In this document: one piece after another, positions 48,069 to 62,154 of the stretch | Position numbering within the stretch: position 1 is the first letter of the stretch | How the letters are laid out: the number at the start of each line of letters is the position of its first letter | NCBI GenBank assembly: GCA_028564705.1 | Contig: JAPXFQ010001393.1 | Span: forward strand, 806,001-870,000 | DNA: 64,000 nucleotides | Direction: 5' to 3' | From: Apricaphanius iberus | Taxonomy: Eukaryota > Chordata > Actinopteri > Cyprinodontiformes > Aphaniidae | Translations under genes and position numbers: made by a program | Notes under the pieces: generated by a model | The model's database searches: none | What the model was told of the DNA's origin: nothing | What the model saw: only the letters and a program-made list of their open reading frames with translations

Positions 48069-51000
48069 TTGACTGTTATTTGATTTACAATATAAATCTG
48101 CTACAGTGCTCTCTAAAACCATGTGTGCTGTATATATTGGAATCATGTCAGGCCTGCCACATGCATTTACTTGGTGAAAATCTGGTACGTCAAGAAAATA
48201 ATATAATAATTTACCGGTTTGAAAAACAAGTAATTAAGACCCTATACACATCAGATTAAAACTGTAATACGACTTTAAAACTCATTGTAGAGTTCTGGAG
48301 AGGTCTTCCTGGTTGCGGTGATTCTGCTTTTTGTGTAACAGCACTGTTCCTGTAGTGGTGTTCATTGGGCAGCATGTATAGAGCCGACTGCCATCTCTCT
48401 ATGTGGATCTGTCTCCAGAGAATTTTTCTGACGAATGGTCCATGCTGACCAAATCAAAAGCAATAGTTGGTCTAAGGTTTTGGAATGTTTTTCATCATGT
48501 GAATGCTATGACTTTATGGCTCTCCACATTGTTTTAACTAAGGAATCTGACCAAACCAATCAGACTAATTATCCATTATCCATACCAGAAAATACCTCCC
48601 CATGCTCAGGCTCTCCATGCCACATAAAATGGCACTGTTAGCCTCCTCACTGGAGAACAGCAACTAAAATTTAGTGATAAGAAGGCAACAGAGGAGCAGG
48701 AAGAGCAAAAAGCAGCTCATCAAGTTAATATATAGACTTCCTGGTTAGAGGCCTTGTGATTGTGCTTAGAACAATCGGTAAACATTCACCAAGTTTGTAT
48801 TTCACTTGTATGATTTACCATTACTACAGCACTCACGATTTCCTCAGACAATGCTGCAGTAGGTTAAATTAGTGTTTCCTCCTCCAGAGCGAGGCTAAAC
48901 CTGATGGTAGAGGTAGAGAAACCTTCCAAATCCAGGAAAACTCCACAGTTTGTGACAAGAGAGCGCAGTCGTCCGATTGCAGATACTATTGACTATAGAT
49001 AACCAAACAGAGGCAGGGGAAATCGCAAAGGACATTTTGAGCATATTATCATCAGAACTGGTGCCTTCACACTGAATGAAAACAAGCTAGATGTTACTTT
49101 GGGGGTCTGGATGTTAGCCAGGGAGGAGGAGTGGAGTTAATGTGGTTCTGAGGTTCAGAGACGGATGAAGAGTGGAAGCAGGTTATGTAGTGGGAGTGCT
49201 GGGGGTGGGGCAGGTAGAGCGAAGAGAGCATGATGAGAGAGGAGGATGAAGGTGTGGAGCAAGTCCTGCTTCTTTATTCTTAAGGTAGTGACAGTCCACT
49301 ATTGGATAAAAGGAAGTCAAAAATGAACTCAAAAACCAAAAGCAGCATTCCATATTTTATAGATGTTACTGCTTGCTAAAACTTCCAGTATGCTCCCAAA
49401 TATTGAATATGAAGTAGCTAAAACACTAATGATGGCTTTGTTTTCTCCTTCTAGTTGCTCAGTTTCTTCTCTACTGTCTTTGCTGATGAAACACTCATTT
49501 TATTGCATAAGTCAACCACTTACTAAGAACCAGGTCCAGGGTTGCAGGTGGTGCTGTCATAAAGATTTTAATTAGGATTAGCTGACACTACTTTGGGCTG
49601 CAGAATACATTGAAAATATTTAATTATCACAATATTACTGTAGCCAATATCACCATTAGCCTATGATATAAGTGGTGCATTCAGACTTTCAATGCCAGGC
49701 TAAAGGCTAGTTGTGAAGAAGGAAGAATCAAGGCCAGAAAGTCTCCTCATATAGACTCTGGTTCTCTTCTTCTCCTGTGGAGCTAGAATGCAGATTATCC
49801 ATCTACATGGATAATAAAGTTTTATCTTATCTGGTAGCTTAGTTTCAACAGCTCCAGCAGTGATTTTATAAGCCATTTAAAATTTTAAATGTACAGACTA
49901 AATTCCTTTTTTTTTTCATCAAGCAAAAAATAACCAGAAACAAACATTTGCACATTACATCAGAAGGTATTCTCTCCTCTGGAACACATAAATACCCATG
50001 AGCACAAACACATAAGCATTTCAGAGTAAAAAAAGATCTTAATGTCAATAATAAGATTTTTAAGCAAAAGGAAACTGTTTGCTATTGATAAACGACTGTA
50101 TATGACTGTTTATGATTCCTCATCTGTGAATTCTTCATCCAGAAACACTGTAAGTTTCCTGTCACTCACAATAATGAGCTTATATGCAAAGCACAGTGCT
50201 GCCTTCATCCCACTTGCTGTTAACAGGAAAAGAGGACCTGCATGGCAGAAAAAGACTGGGGAGGAGGTGAGAGATAAGAGGGGTGAGGGGGGGGGGGGAA
50301 TGAAGAGAGAATCAGGGGCAGCAGAGGAGGCGGGAGAAAAAGAACAAGAGATGGGGGGAGGGTAAATCTGCTTTGTAGAGAAAATAGAAACCTCTGTTTT
50401 GCTCGGTGGGAAATTATATTAATATTGTTCTGCAGGATGCAGAAGAAAAAGTCAAAAAAATGTCACTATTTTCTCGCTGCATGTATCAAAAGTGTTCTGG
50501 ATGTTTAATGGGGATATTCAAAAAAGAAAATCCATTAAAAATATTTGTAGACAGCTGAAGCAGATATGCTGTGTAGCTGGAGTCCGACAGATTGCCTAAC
50601 ATTTGATTTAGGTATACAGAGAATCTGAGGTTGGCCCACTGACTTCTTGGCAGCTGTAGAAATGTGTTGCTGTGCAGTAGTCCCAAAAATCTCCATATGG
50701 TTCAGTTTTTCCACAGTATACAGTTAAAGATTCTCTAAGATAGAGTGAGTGCTAATTTTGCAGTAAAAAAGATTTCACATGAAAACAGAGGCCTGTAGAC
50801 TAAGGCTTAGCTCCTGGGTTCTTGACAAGGTTTTAGCCCATATGCAGCCTGAATTTGGAAGGAATTTTTTCGGACTCTGTGAGAAGACTCCAAACCATGT
50901 GGAATGTATTTGAAGATATTTTTGAAATATTCATTGGACCATTTAATGATACATGAAGAGCAGTTTTTGCATTCCTGGTACAAAGTAAACCTTGTTACGA

Positions 51001-51337
51001 GTAGGGACAGGACCAGAGACAAAGCTGTCCTTGGTGAACAGGACTCCAAGGCGTGGGAGAGCAGGGTGTCTGCTTTGGAAATCTCACGATTCCATATTTA
51101 TTTTTTGGGATGTGGTTGTGTGGGTGTTTTAGAGCTGTGACCGGTGGACTGCTTCCTGTTAGTCAGGGGTTAGTCTTTATGTTTGGAGTTGAGACCCATT
51201 TGGACCCCCCTTCTATCCAATAAAAAGGAACTAAGCCCAAAACTTAAACTCTTCGGTCGTGGGACAGCAGTGTGGCCTAAATGAATGAGATCCTTGTTAC
51301 AAGTGGCTTAAAAGGGCTCTCTCAGTGGGGTGAACGA
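48069..51337. other. No gene seen; homopurine tract only
   Basis: Purine-rich stretches at 49190-49260 and 50253-50362 are the only structure noted. Confidence 0.4.
50253..50362. repeat. Homopurine stretch with G12
   Basis: About 110 bp is nearly all A/G on the plus strand, including twelve G at 50287-50298. Mirror-like purine tracts can form triplex DNA. Confidence 0.8.
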
Positions 51338-51480
51338 CAAGGCCGGATTATCCAATGGATGTCATGTTCACAGGCCCAGGGGCCCACACCCCCTTGGGGG
51401 CCCAAATGAGTAATATAAGACAAAGAAATAAAAATGTCTTCAAGTTTCAATTATGACACAGATAACCAATAAGATCCACA
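51338..51480. mobile_element. hAT-family end fragment
   Basis: GGCCGGATTATCCAATGG followed by CAGGCCCAGGGGCCC and CCCTTGGGGGCCC resembles the start of the relic at 36232. No coding content. Confidence 0.4.
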
Positions 51481-51919
51481 CTATTTTTTCTAATCTCAAG
51501 GGTTATATCGTTCATAAGGTGCATTTGTGGAAACCCCAGTAACATGTCCCGCCCCTACCGCAGCAAGTAGCTGTCCAATGACTGTCAGTGGTCAGTGAGG
51601 GTAAAGCAATCAAAATAAACTAAGGACTAATGAAGAATGGCTGTTTCTCTAAATGAGAGAAAGATCAGTATAAGACGTGTTTATTAAGATGTCTACCATC
51701 TATTGATATGTTCCTCATAAACCATATGGGGAAAAATCAGGAGGAAGAAGACATCTTGCATGATGGTGTGGTTTACATTTCTCAATCAGCAATTTTGCCC
51801 TCACACAAATTGATGGAGACATCAATAGTTTATACTTCTCTGACACGTAGCATAACCCATCAAACACAACGAAAGCGCAGGTATGTGATTGGTCAGCCAA
51901 CAAGCGCAAAATCACCTGT

Positions 51920-52228
51920 ACCTCCATACAGCACTGGTTTTGGTGTTGTCAGCAAAAAGCTACACACATCCAGTGGCTGGAATGAGTTTTTAAAAATTGT
52001 GGTCTGATTGTTGTTAACAGAGGCTGTCATGACTCCACCCTCTAGCCAGTCAGTGACCACCAGACTTCTGACGCTGCTTTTTAGTCCTTGCTTGGTCCCG
52101 ATGGAACTGGAGTGAAGCTGACAATAAAAATGGGATCGGTTTGGTCCAGCTCAGTCCCACTTCTGCCAGTGGAAAAGCAATGGAACCAGGGCTGAGTCGG
52201 GCTGAGTCCGTATTAGTGGAAATAAGGC
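51920..52228. mobile_element. Truncated copy of the 60.1-62.2 kb DNA transposon (right end)
   Basis: From GTTGTCAGCAAAAAGC to GTATTAGTGGAAATAAGG it tracks 61890-62154, sharing GGTCTGATTGTTGT-like, ACTTCTGCCAGTGGAAAA and GGGCTGAGTC. The left half of the element is missing. Confidence 0.65.
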
Positions 52229-53184
52229 AAAAAATGTTGTAGCTGCCAACTCTAGTTTTGCTGAACTGGGAGCGAGGATTTATCCTTGTATCCTTCTCTA
52301 AAGAACTCACATGTTGGAGCTTCTGCTGAATTTGAACATGCAGCCAGAAAGCTGTAGGGTCTGAGATGAGCTTGTGGTTTTATTCTTGTCTCCAAATAAC
52401 TGCATGCTCTGAAATGGAAGAAGCCTTACAGAAATGTGCGTTTCCTATGAGATTCACCACTCTATGTGAATAATGTTGTGCACTATAAAACGAGGAAGTC
52501 CAGATTGATTGAGAGCGGTCTGATAACCATAGATCACTGAACAACATCATTTGTTTACTCTGAATTAATTGCACACACCTGAATATTCCCGAGCTCCAAA
52601 CTTACTGTGTTAGGCGGGAGCAATCATTTAATCAGCTCATTTATCAGTGCATCACTGACTACCTTTATGAAGAATACTGTTTCCTTTTTGAAACAAAATA
52701 AAGTGTAAAGTACTTTTGAATTGCCAGTATCTTGCCTGCAGCACACAGCACTCAGACAGAAATTAATTATGAGAGCGAAAGAAAAATTCTCACAGCAGAG
52801 CTGAGGTTACAGCTACTCACATCTTTATAGACATTTTGACTTCAATGAGCAGGAGAAGCACAGAAGCGGCTATGATTGTTAGATCTTAGTTTTAGTTCTT
52901 TCCCTGGTTCAGCACACCAGAATTAAACGATGGCTCCTTAGCAGAACCTCTGCAGAACTTTGCCATGCAGAGGAGGAAGTTGGACAATTTGAATCAGCTG
53001 TGTTGGAGCAGAGACACATCTAAAACTGGTAGGGCACCAGCCCTAGAGACCTGGAGTGTCTACATTCTGGCTTTGATTTCCTGTAGGTTCTATTCCCTAA
53101 TTAACTCTAAAAGTAGATGTGATGCCTTTACCAGGAATAACGTCTTAGAAACTGGTCAGTCCTTTTTACAAAGTCCATCTCCGG

Positions 53185-53476
53185 CAGCTGGAGGTCAGTG
53201 GTAGAGTTGTCGGCCTGAGAGAGTTGTCGTGGGTTCGATTCCAGCTTCCGCTCATTACATGCTGTTGTGTCCTTGGGCAAGACACTTCCCCTGTTTTGCC
53301 TACTGGTGGTGGTCAGTAGTTGCTCCAGTGTTCAGCAGCCTCCCTTCTGTCAGTGCGCCCCAGGGCAGCTACATCACCAGTGTGTGTGAATGGGTCAACG
53401 ACTGAATGTAGTGTGAAACGCTTTGGGGTACTCTGGACACGATAAAGCGCTATACAAGTACAGGCGTTTTACCATC
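53185..53476 (+). mobile_element. tRNA-derived SINE, near full length
   Basis: tRNA-like head with GGTCAGTGGTAGAGTTGTCG (A-box region) and B-box GGTTCGATTCC at 53232-53242. The body contains TCCTTGGGCAAGACACTTCC, GTGTGTGAATGGGTCAACG and GAAACGCTTTGGGGTACTC, and the end has AAAGCGCTATACAAGTACAG. Pol III internal promoter boxes are intact. Confidence 0.9.
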
Positions 53477-56400
53477 CAGGGCAGCTGAATATTTCATTTG
53501 GAGATGAGATGTTTCTTAGCTGTGGAACCGTAACATCAGAAAAGTTGTTCAGGAAGCCATTTAAAGGTTGTCCATTTTTTATCAAGAGACCATGTTTCAC
53601 TTTGAGTTTATGCATTTTGATTAATGTCAGTTAAATCAGAGGTCTGCAACCTTAATATGAGAAAATAATAACACTGACCGGCAGATAAAAAGGGATTTAA
53701 ACACAAATGATAAATTATTGTTTGTTCCCATAGGTATATGTGCTCACATCGGTCTCACTGCGTGCTCAAATATAATGATATCACTATTAAGATGCATTAC
53801 AGAGGAATGTGCCATTTTTTAGAATATAACTGAATATACAATGTGATTTTGTGGATTTTTAGTTTAATTTATTTTTTGTACCCATGATGAAAATTACAGA
53901 GCTCTTGTTGTTTTCAGTGTGAAACCTCGCACAAACTTTTTGCCCCCCCTGTCTTCACCAGTAAGTACATGTAATAGAAACCTTTAGAGTACACTCTATG
54001 GCCGTATAACACATGTGGTGCACTGCACATGACACGGGCACACAATGTCCTCACACATGGCTGCTTTTACCAGGGTAGCTGTGCTGACAACAAAACAGGC
54101 ACTGAACTTATTCGCTGCTTTTGTCGTGCCTCCATCCAACCATCTGTCCATCCAGATGCTGCTTGTCGACTTTTATCCCATCTCCATGTGTTGTGACTGT
54201 AGAAGAGCGCTCTAAGCAAACATTGAGAGCTATCAGCTAGAAAGGCTCCAGCAGAACACGGTCCAAACAGGTACAGTGCTGTTACAGTGTGTTTAACCTT
54301 ACAGATATATTTTCTTTTTGCTAGTTTTATCATTAGACAAAGAAAACCTTAGTAAACCGGTTTATTCAGCATCATAACAGAGGTCATATGAAGGCACACA
54401 AAACCTTGCATGTAGATATTATAGATGTTTCTTGTTGATTTAAAAAAAATTCTTAGTATTTTTTTTCTGAGTTAATTATGGTTTTATTAAGGATACTGCA
54501 CAAAGTTTTATAAATGAGACACCAGATTGTGATGAGGAAATGACCGGGTCAGAACATCACCCAAACTGCAGCTGATACAGATATAACTAAAGAGGAAAGA
54601 TGAACACATACTGTATTCAAAAGCTAATCTGGCCAACAGAGATCATTTTGATCATTCTGTCTTATTTTTTCTGTAAACTAAAGGGTGGAGAATGATTTTT
54701 TGGTTGATTGTGTCCTGGTTCATATGTTTTATGTTTGACCTTGTAAAAAGCAACATTTATGCAGCCTTCTCCCTCTCTCCTGTGTTGTTAATACAGTCAA
54801 GGTGAAGCATCCTTCATGTTCCAGCTCCACCCAGTCGGTGTGATAAAGCCCAAATGTCAGGGTAGGAAGGGGCAGAGATGGGAGGATTCGTCTGTGGTTC
54901 TGGACGGATTTGAAGGTTCACTACAAAGCTTCTCTTTATCCCTTTCCCTCCCCATCTCTCCTTTTACAGTATCTCCCTCTGAATGATTGTTAGTCTGTGT
55001 CCAGGATGCAGGTCACATCAATCTCCATGTGCCGCTCCTCCTTTTACCTTTTTCTGCTCACAGATGAAATGTAAAAAAGTGCCAAAGGAAATGTGTCTGT
55101 ATGAACTAGATTAACTGGTGTTGGTTGACTAAAGGCCTGTCCTTTATTGGTTTATTGAGATTGAATGTGTTATAGAAAACAAGGATCTGGATCAGCGTTT
55201 AGATTTTAGATTTTCTTACGGCCAGTCTCAGTGTCTTTTGAATAGTTTTAACATTTTCATTTTATTTTATGCTTAAAAAATTTTTGACTTAAGATTTTCA
55301 ATTCCTAATTAGTTTTCAACATTTCTACGTTGAGTTTTTTGAAAATAATTAGTTTGAGTTCTAGTTTTAGTATTTTTGTAATACAAGTTTCATACTGGGG
55401 CAAGACCTTTGTAATAAATAAATAACAAAATAAGAAATTTGTAATAAATTCTCAGAAAACAATTATGCTTTTTCAAATGTCGTGACTTGGGGCAGATGAA
55501 CAACCACACATATCTGGCAAGTATAAAAGACAAGTATATGGTAGAGTAACGTTCAAAAGTTCTGTAAATGATACTAGCAGCTGTTCATTAGAAAGCTCAA
55601 CAAACAATGGAGGTGCTACAGTTCAGTAAAATCACTGACACTGACTGGCAGCACTACAAAAACATTTTATATTGCACATTGTCTGGTAGTAAATTATCCC
55701 AAATTAGTGGCGCTTTCTCCCAACCTTTGCTGACATCAGGCTAGACTGATTTATCTGTCATGTTGGCATACATATCGTACAGTGAGTAAAACACAACAAC
55801 CAGAAACTAGATAGGGGTTATTATTTCATAAACACAGTGGATGTGAGCGCAGCTTACACCGGCCCTTTACACAGCTCTGGTTCCCATTCTTATCATTTCT
55901 AGTTCTCTTGCAGTGTTGGGAAGCAATATTAGCTTGTTTGTTAGCCAAGGTTCACCTGAAATGAAGTGATTGGTGCATTGTGTCATGTTTAATCGTCTTC
56001 CAGTTCGGGCAGATATGGATTTTTGGGGTCTGACACCGATATAAAACAGTAGCAAAGACTGATTATATCCATAACCCCCATATCGATATATTGGCCCGGC
56101 CTTACTGCCAGTCGTTTCTTCTAATAGCTTGCAATCAAAGAGGTCCTTTGTTTGCTTTGAGTGGATGGAATTCTAGAAACCATGCCAGTTTTAATGTATT
56201 TAATCAAAGCGCTTTGTGTAACCAACAGTACGGCAAGACATGATTGTGTCTCTTTCTGTAGAAAATGCGTGCAGTAGAGCAGGGAGGGAGTTAGACCAAA
56301 GATCCTTCTAGACTTTATTGTACTACATGAAACACAAAAGAAAACGAAGAAAATATTCTCAATAGATTCAGTTTCTTTTAGTTTTATGAATTATTACAGT

Positions 56401-58092
56401 TTCAGTTAGTTTTAATTTTGTTCTTTACGTTTATATCAGTTAAAAAAGATTTTTTTCTTCTAGTAATCTTATTTAATTAGTTTTTGTTAACAATAACCTT
56501 GGATAAACCTGCAGCACGATGCGTGCAATCCATTTAGCCCTTTTGCCCTTCATGAATATGAAATGTGGGCGTTTCTGTCAGAAGGGGCAAATATAGGGAG
56601 GAGAACATCGGAATAAGTAGGAGTTCCACCTGCAACCTGATTTATTAAACCTGATAATTGGTTGTAGTGGCTGTTATATGAAAGGCTGCAGTTATTGTTG
56701 TGAGGAGGAGCAAAGACACCAAAGGTGATGGAGAGCGACTCTTTACTGCTCGTGTAAACATGTTTGGAATGTCAGAGTTGAAGATTGGTGAGACCTATCT
56801 CCATAGGTTTCATGACAAACTCCTTGCAGTGTCATTTCTTTACATCCAGATCATTCCGGCCAATAAGAGCTGGCATCTCCCAGGGTTTCTCCCAGTTTTT
56901 TAATGTGAAGCTTTTAAATCCCAGCCACGCATTCTGGGAGGAAGCTAGAGCCCAGTGCTGCAGGACACTAATTCACCATTACCACTCTATTAGTTCAATA
57001 ACCCACAAGAAGAACAAATATTTAATACAAATTTATATTTCCAAAATTGTGGAAGATTTGTAACATCCTATTAGTTTATTTAAATTAAAACTGAGTCGTT
57101 TCTTTCTTCCCCTTCTTGTCAACATTACATTTTTAACTTATATTGTCCTTCTGTGCTGCTGATGCAGAATGCATTCCTCTTTGCCTGCCGGTGTCTCTTC
57201 TGTGCCCCCCCCTGCCCCTTTCTGGAACCAGTTGGTGCCCTGTTGGGCCACTGGAATTTAGATCACTCACTATTGCCTGTCCAGCTGCAGCGTGTTTGCT
57301 GTAGTGGCCTGAGTATCTCACCTCAGCTGTGTGAGTCTGTGTGTAACGGCTGGGAGACATTCTTCATTGGCTGCAGACTGTTTCATTTGTTCCAGCAGCA
57401 ACTTCTCATCCGTGTCCTCATAAACTTTTTTTTTAACATGTCCTGTCTGGCAGTGTGATATTCAGAACTGGTATGTGAACCCAACAGATTTACAACTTTG
57501 CTATAGTACTCCACCTGATAAATATGTATGAAAACTCTTTATTTATCATTGCTGTGGGTTTAAATTATTGAGGTTATGAACACAAAGTGAGAAAAAAAAG
57601 AAAATGAAGAATAAACAATCAGTAAGATGGGGCAACATAAACAAAACAAATCCAATGAAATGAACTGAGAACTACACATCCACAACAAAAATGGGTACAG
57701 TAATACAACAACAATGTCCCTGAAAAGCGTCTGGGACCAAGTAAGAGTTGATGACACCAAAAATGCATCCATGAACACCGACATCCCCACACCCGAGTGT
57801 GTGAGCATGCAGGTGCACATATGAGTGTCATACAGCTGGTGTGAGGAGATGTCCATCTGACGAACAGGAATCACTGCAGACATGAAGGAGGACGGGGACA
57901 CTGTCCGCTTTCAAGGCTCTGCTGGGACACCTGTTGTGTTCTGCCACGGATTAGGGGACTGGAGTGGTGCTGAACCTCAGGACATGTTGATTTATTGTTA
58001 GGATTACAAATGTTCTGCCTTATGTATTTGAAAGGCTCATTCATTTTTATTTTCTCATTTTAATATTTTTTTGATAAAAATGGTTTTATTAA
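53477..58092. other. No gene recognised
   Basis: AT-rich sequence. One splice-flanked short segment (about 53919-53961, donor GTAAGT) encodes nothing I recognise. Region 56520-56660 resembles Harbinger-type transposon ends. Confidence 0.4.
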
Positions 58093-58460
58093 GAAAATGT
58101 CGTTTAAATCCAATTATACAAACATTCCAATCAGTTAAAAGTTTTCTATGTAAAGAATCCCAGCAGATTGTGCTGAGTCATCGATGTGAGGTTGTGCCCG
58201 GATCATGCAGACTCCAACCTCAGCAATTCCTCAGCAATCCCTCATACTGAGCAAGCATGTAGCAACAGTGGAGAGGAAAAACTCCCCTTTAACAGGAAGA
58301 AACCTCCAGCAAAACCAGAACCAGAACCTGGCTCAGTACAAGCGACCATCTGCCACGACCATCTGGAGGTCTGAGAGTCTGAGAAGAGACAGCATGGAGG
58401 ATGCTGGGTAACTTTGAGCATCATGTGGACCAACGCTCCCCATCGACAATCGCTGATGAT
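58093..58460 (-). mobile_element. LINE 3' UTR fragment (same family as 28854-30718)
   Basis: Near identical to 28921-29250, sharing CCAATTATACAAACATTCCA, GGTTGTGCCCGGATCATG and GACAGCATGGAGGATGCT. It lacks the terminal tail and all coding sequence. Confidence 0.85.
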
Positions 58461-59677
58461 TAACCTGAAAACCACAGGATTCTGATCAACAGGTGGCTTA
58501 GACCCCGTTTACATGGAAACCAATTCTGTCCACATGCTGAAACTGCTGTATTTCCTATACCTTTTGGTGGCGCTGTGACACAGCCAGAGAAACACAGAAA
58601 AGATCACTGAGCATGCCCAGTGGCAAAAGCTTCAAATGAGAGCTTTATTCTCCAGTATCTGGTATCTGTAGTTCATGTTCTGCTGCTGGTGATGGAGGAG
58701 GGACAGGAAATCAGATTCTAGGATCCCTTATAAGGTCAGGATTTGTTCTATTCGCACTCCAACACCGTGCAGCACCATCTTTGTTCACTTTATCACAGAG
58801 CTGAGCATTAAATGTAGAAAAGGGTCGATGACGTCATCCACTGAGAAAAATCGTAGAGAGCTTTTAATCATGAGACATCATGTTGACAGGGCCTTCCAGT
58901 TTTTGCATCTGTAATCTGAAGTCAGGTCTCTGTGTTAGAAAGTCTGAAGGTTCTCATCAGCCCCAGACCCAAAACCCAACATGGCTGCTGTTTGTATCAA
59001 AGAGAAAGCTGCAGTCACAAACTTTTTATCCTCACATCTTATGCTTTGTATAATATTAAACCCACAGCACACAATATGCTGCTTTGGACATGTTAATGCG
59101 CATTTTTGCACATTTAAATTCAAATCACGAGGAAAGAATATTAAATCTGAAAATATTTTGCTCAATAGCTTCCTCTGAGGGTTGGCCAGAAGAAAAGAAC
59201 CAGTATCCAAAACAGTGTCACTATTATTACTTTTATATAGATAATGTATAGTTTACTGTGAATGTCCTCTCTCAGTGGTGATTATTAAACCCATATTCAC
59301 AGTAGACAATATTACCATTAGCTCCAGCGGTTTAGTTCAGGGCAAAGATGGGTTTTGATTGAGGTTAAGCTGCTCCAGGCCTGAAGCAGTTGCTTAGCAA
59401 AATTAACTAGCATTGTCTTCTTGGTCTTTAAAATCACAAGCCTCAATATCTGGGTCATTTGTCACGATGTTCCTCAGGGCTCCACTTAATTACAGTCATT
59501 TTCACATCCCAGATGAGTTTTCACAGACTCCTTTTTGGCAGTGGATCCCAGTAATCATCATGTTTTAGTCATAGAGCCACAGCATTGGCCTCTGAGAAGT
59601 CAAGTATTCAACAAAACTTTGATGTAGTACACCTGACTGAGTCTATAGTCATTAAATGTATGCATCTGAATAATGCC

Positions 59678-59699
59678 GGGGGGGGGGGGGGGGGGGGGG
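59678..59699. repeat. Homopolymer G22
   Basis: Twenty-two consecutive G, then CCC and A10. Length may be uncertain because such tracts are poorly sequenced. Confidence 0.9.
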
Positions 59700-60120
59700 C
59701 CCAAAAAAAAAATCACCCTGGTGAAAAGTTATCATAATCGTGTTCATTATAAAAACATTCAAAATGAAATGTTTTTAGAATAGTGTCTGTTTGATTATGC
59801 CTCAGTCTGAAGTTTAGCAAACGTCTGTCAGACTTCAGGTACGCACTCAGCTGTTATGGACAAAATTATGCCAAAGCATCATTTTACATTAAGTTATTAA
59901 CCACTGAGGCAATACTATGATGAATTTTGCTATCGGACCAGGAACAACCGATTACATTTTAGGGATTAAAGCTGATCTCTGTGTGGACAGTTTCCTGATT
60001 TTACCATTAGATTTATTGCAAACTTTCAGTGACTCGTTGGAGAAAAGTGCCAACTAACAAATCTAGGGACTTCCTTCTGGTCATCTGAAATCTTTTGGAG
60101 ACTCTGGCTGAAGCAACAGG

Positions 60121-62154
60121 TTTTTGTCCCCTAGTACCATTTGGCCCGGCTCCACTCGGCCCCACTTGGCCCTACTTGGCCTTACTCTGCCCTGATTGGT
60201 TTTCCACTGCAGGGACCAGACCAGCTGGGACCATCTGCACTAGGTGGGCTCATCATATGGTGGGTGGCCCCATAGTATCTAGTTTCACAAGGCATTTACC
60301 TTTTATTGTTCCACATAAAGCACTATCAAAAGGTATATCTTAAAACTGCTAAACAAATCCTGCAGTTCCAAAGGAGTTGGTATGATTAACATTAGTAATG
60401 TTTTCACAGTAACTTCAACAGCTTTATTTAGATTAACTTTTACTTGAGTTTGCTGAATCCATAGCACTTTGAGTATTCTACTTCCTATTCATCTTTACGA
60501 ATGTCATTTTTCCCAGGGATCCACAACCTCTGACTGCATGCCATATAATCTAAAAATAGAAATACATTTAGGTTTTTCAGTAACTTTCAGATTTATGCAG
60601 TTCACTTTTATTTTGCAGCTCTAGACATTTTTATTCACTTTATAGCAGCCACAGAAAATGTTGCTATCTGATTTGAAAAGGCTGCTGATCCCTAATCTCA
60701 GATATAATTTTGTAAAATGAAATTCATAACTTTTCAATTTTTTCAGTGACAAGCCATTAACATTCAAAGGGCAAATGCTTAGGCTGCACTATGGATCGTC
60801 CAACCAGTGTATGATGAAATTGCAAATAAAAATGCAAGCAGATAACTTAGACATTTTTATTGGATAGGCATAGAAAAAGTTGCACATGTCTGTGGGTCAT
60901 GGTGTGTACAATCTCTCCCAGCAGCCCAGGAAGGTTTGATTGAAGGCAGCATCGTGTCATCTCCTCCCTTCATAATCCAGCTTCCTGCTCCTGTACTTCA
61001 GAATAACATGTTGATCCTGCTCGGACTGGTACCATCTGTATTGCAGTGATTAATGATCGGTCATCTTCCCCCTACCAAGACAAAACGGTCAAATTGAAGT
61101 AGTTAAGTAAAGTTCATCTTAAAAACATTTGTAATATTCAGAGAAAACTAGTGTGCTAATTGGATTTTCAAAGCACTATGCTTACAGTGCATTTAAAAAC
61201 ATGCACTAAGAATTCAAATTAAAGAATAGAAACACAAATATGCTGTACAGTAAAAAAATTATGTTGGAAAATTAATATTTACAAAAAAACAAAACTGTAG
61301 CATCAGAGCAGATTTAGATAACTGATATCAAAAATGCACAGTCATATTGAAGATGATATGCAACAGAATACGTTACTATTGTGAATAAAATGAACAAGCA
61401 ACATGATCTTTGATTCTCACCGAGGGTATGAGACAGCTACTTCAGTGTCGGTTCAGACCACGGCCTGGTCTGGTTTTTAGCCACAGACGGTCAGGAGGGA
61501 GAGGCTGGACAGCTTGGAGGGTCCAAATTAGGCTAAGACTACCCCCACACATCAAAAGCATAGCATTAGCACCAATGCTAATTAGCTTTGCTGTCTGAAT
61601 GGTAGGCTGCTAATATAAATGCAGTCTCTTTGCTTTAACTACGTCCAAGTTTTTTAGCTTGTCCCGTTTCACCGTTGTGGTAATCTATGGTGCGATATTT
61701 GGACTTCAGCTTTCTCTGTTTCTTTCAGCATAGCTTCGGCTTGCTGGTAGCCATGAGAAGCCATGAGAAGCCATGAGCTCCGATACCTCCTTGAAAACCC
61801 TCTCACAGCGAGCAGCTCCATCTAGCTTCCACTGCAGATTCTCTTCAGCCAACAAGCTGATCGGATCATGGCAATGGTTTTGGTGTCATTGTTCATCAGC
61901 AAACACTAAACACATCTACTAGCTGTAGTTAGGTTTAAAAAAATGGTGGCCTGATTGTTGTAAAAAGACTCCACCCCCCCAACCAATTGGTGTCTTTTTG
62001 CTGTCACTGTGTGGTCCAGTTGGAACCGCAGCGAAGATGGTACTAAAAATGGTATCGGCTTGGCCTGACTCAGCCTGACTTCTGCCAGTGGAAAACCAAC
62101 GGAACCAAGGCTGAGTCGGACCGTGCCGGGCTGAGTAAGTACTAGTGGAAAAGC
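60121..62154 (-). mobile_element. ~2-kb DNA transposon with diverged terminal inverted repeats
   Basis: The left end reads CCCCTAGTACCATTTGGCCC then GGCTCCACTCGGCC, with TGGTTTTCCACTGCAGG about 80 bp in. The reverse complement of the right end reads TTCCACTAGTACTTACTCAG then CCCGGCACGGTCC, with TGGTTTTCCACTGGCAG at the same depth. This makes diverged TIRs of about 100 bp. A Myb/SANT-like remnant lies inside at 61735-61870. Exact borders and target duplication are not settled. Confidence 0.6.
61735..61870 (-). pseudogene. Myb/SANT-like domain remnant inside the 2-kb transposon
   Basis: A minus-strand frame gives SLLAEENLQWKLDGAARCER then VFKEVSELMASHGFSW. This resembles the Myb/SANT-like DNA-binding modules (pattern LxEExIQxKLDGxxRxxxVFxxIxxxMxxxGF) encoded by fish Harbinger-type transposons. 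A direct repeat (AGCCATGAGA three times near 61750-61780) replaces the expected helix-3 motif, so the domain is broken. No other coding part was recognised. Confidence 0.5.

Noticed and set aside
53919..53961. Short segment between TTTTCAG and GTAAGT
   Set aside because: Splice-like borders but no recognisable peptide, and it does not match the next cornichon exon.
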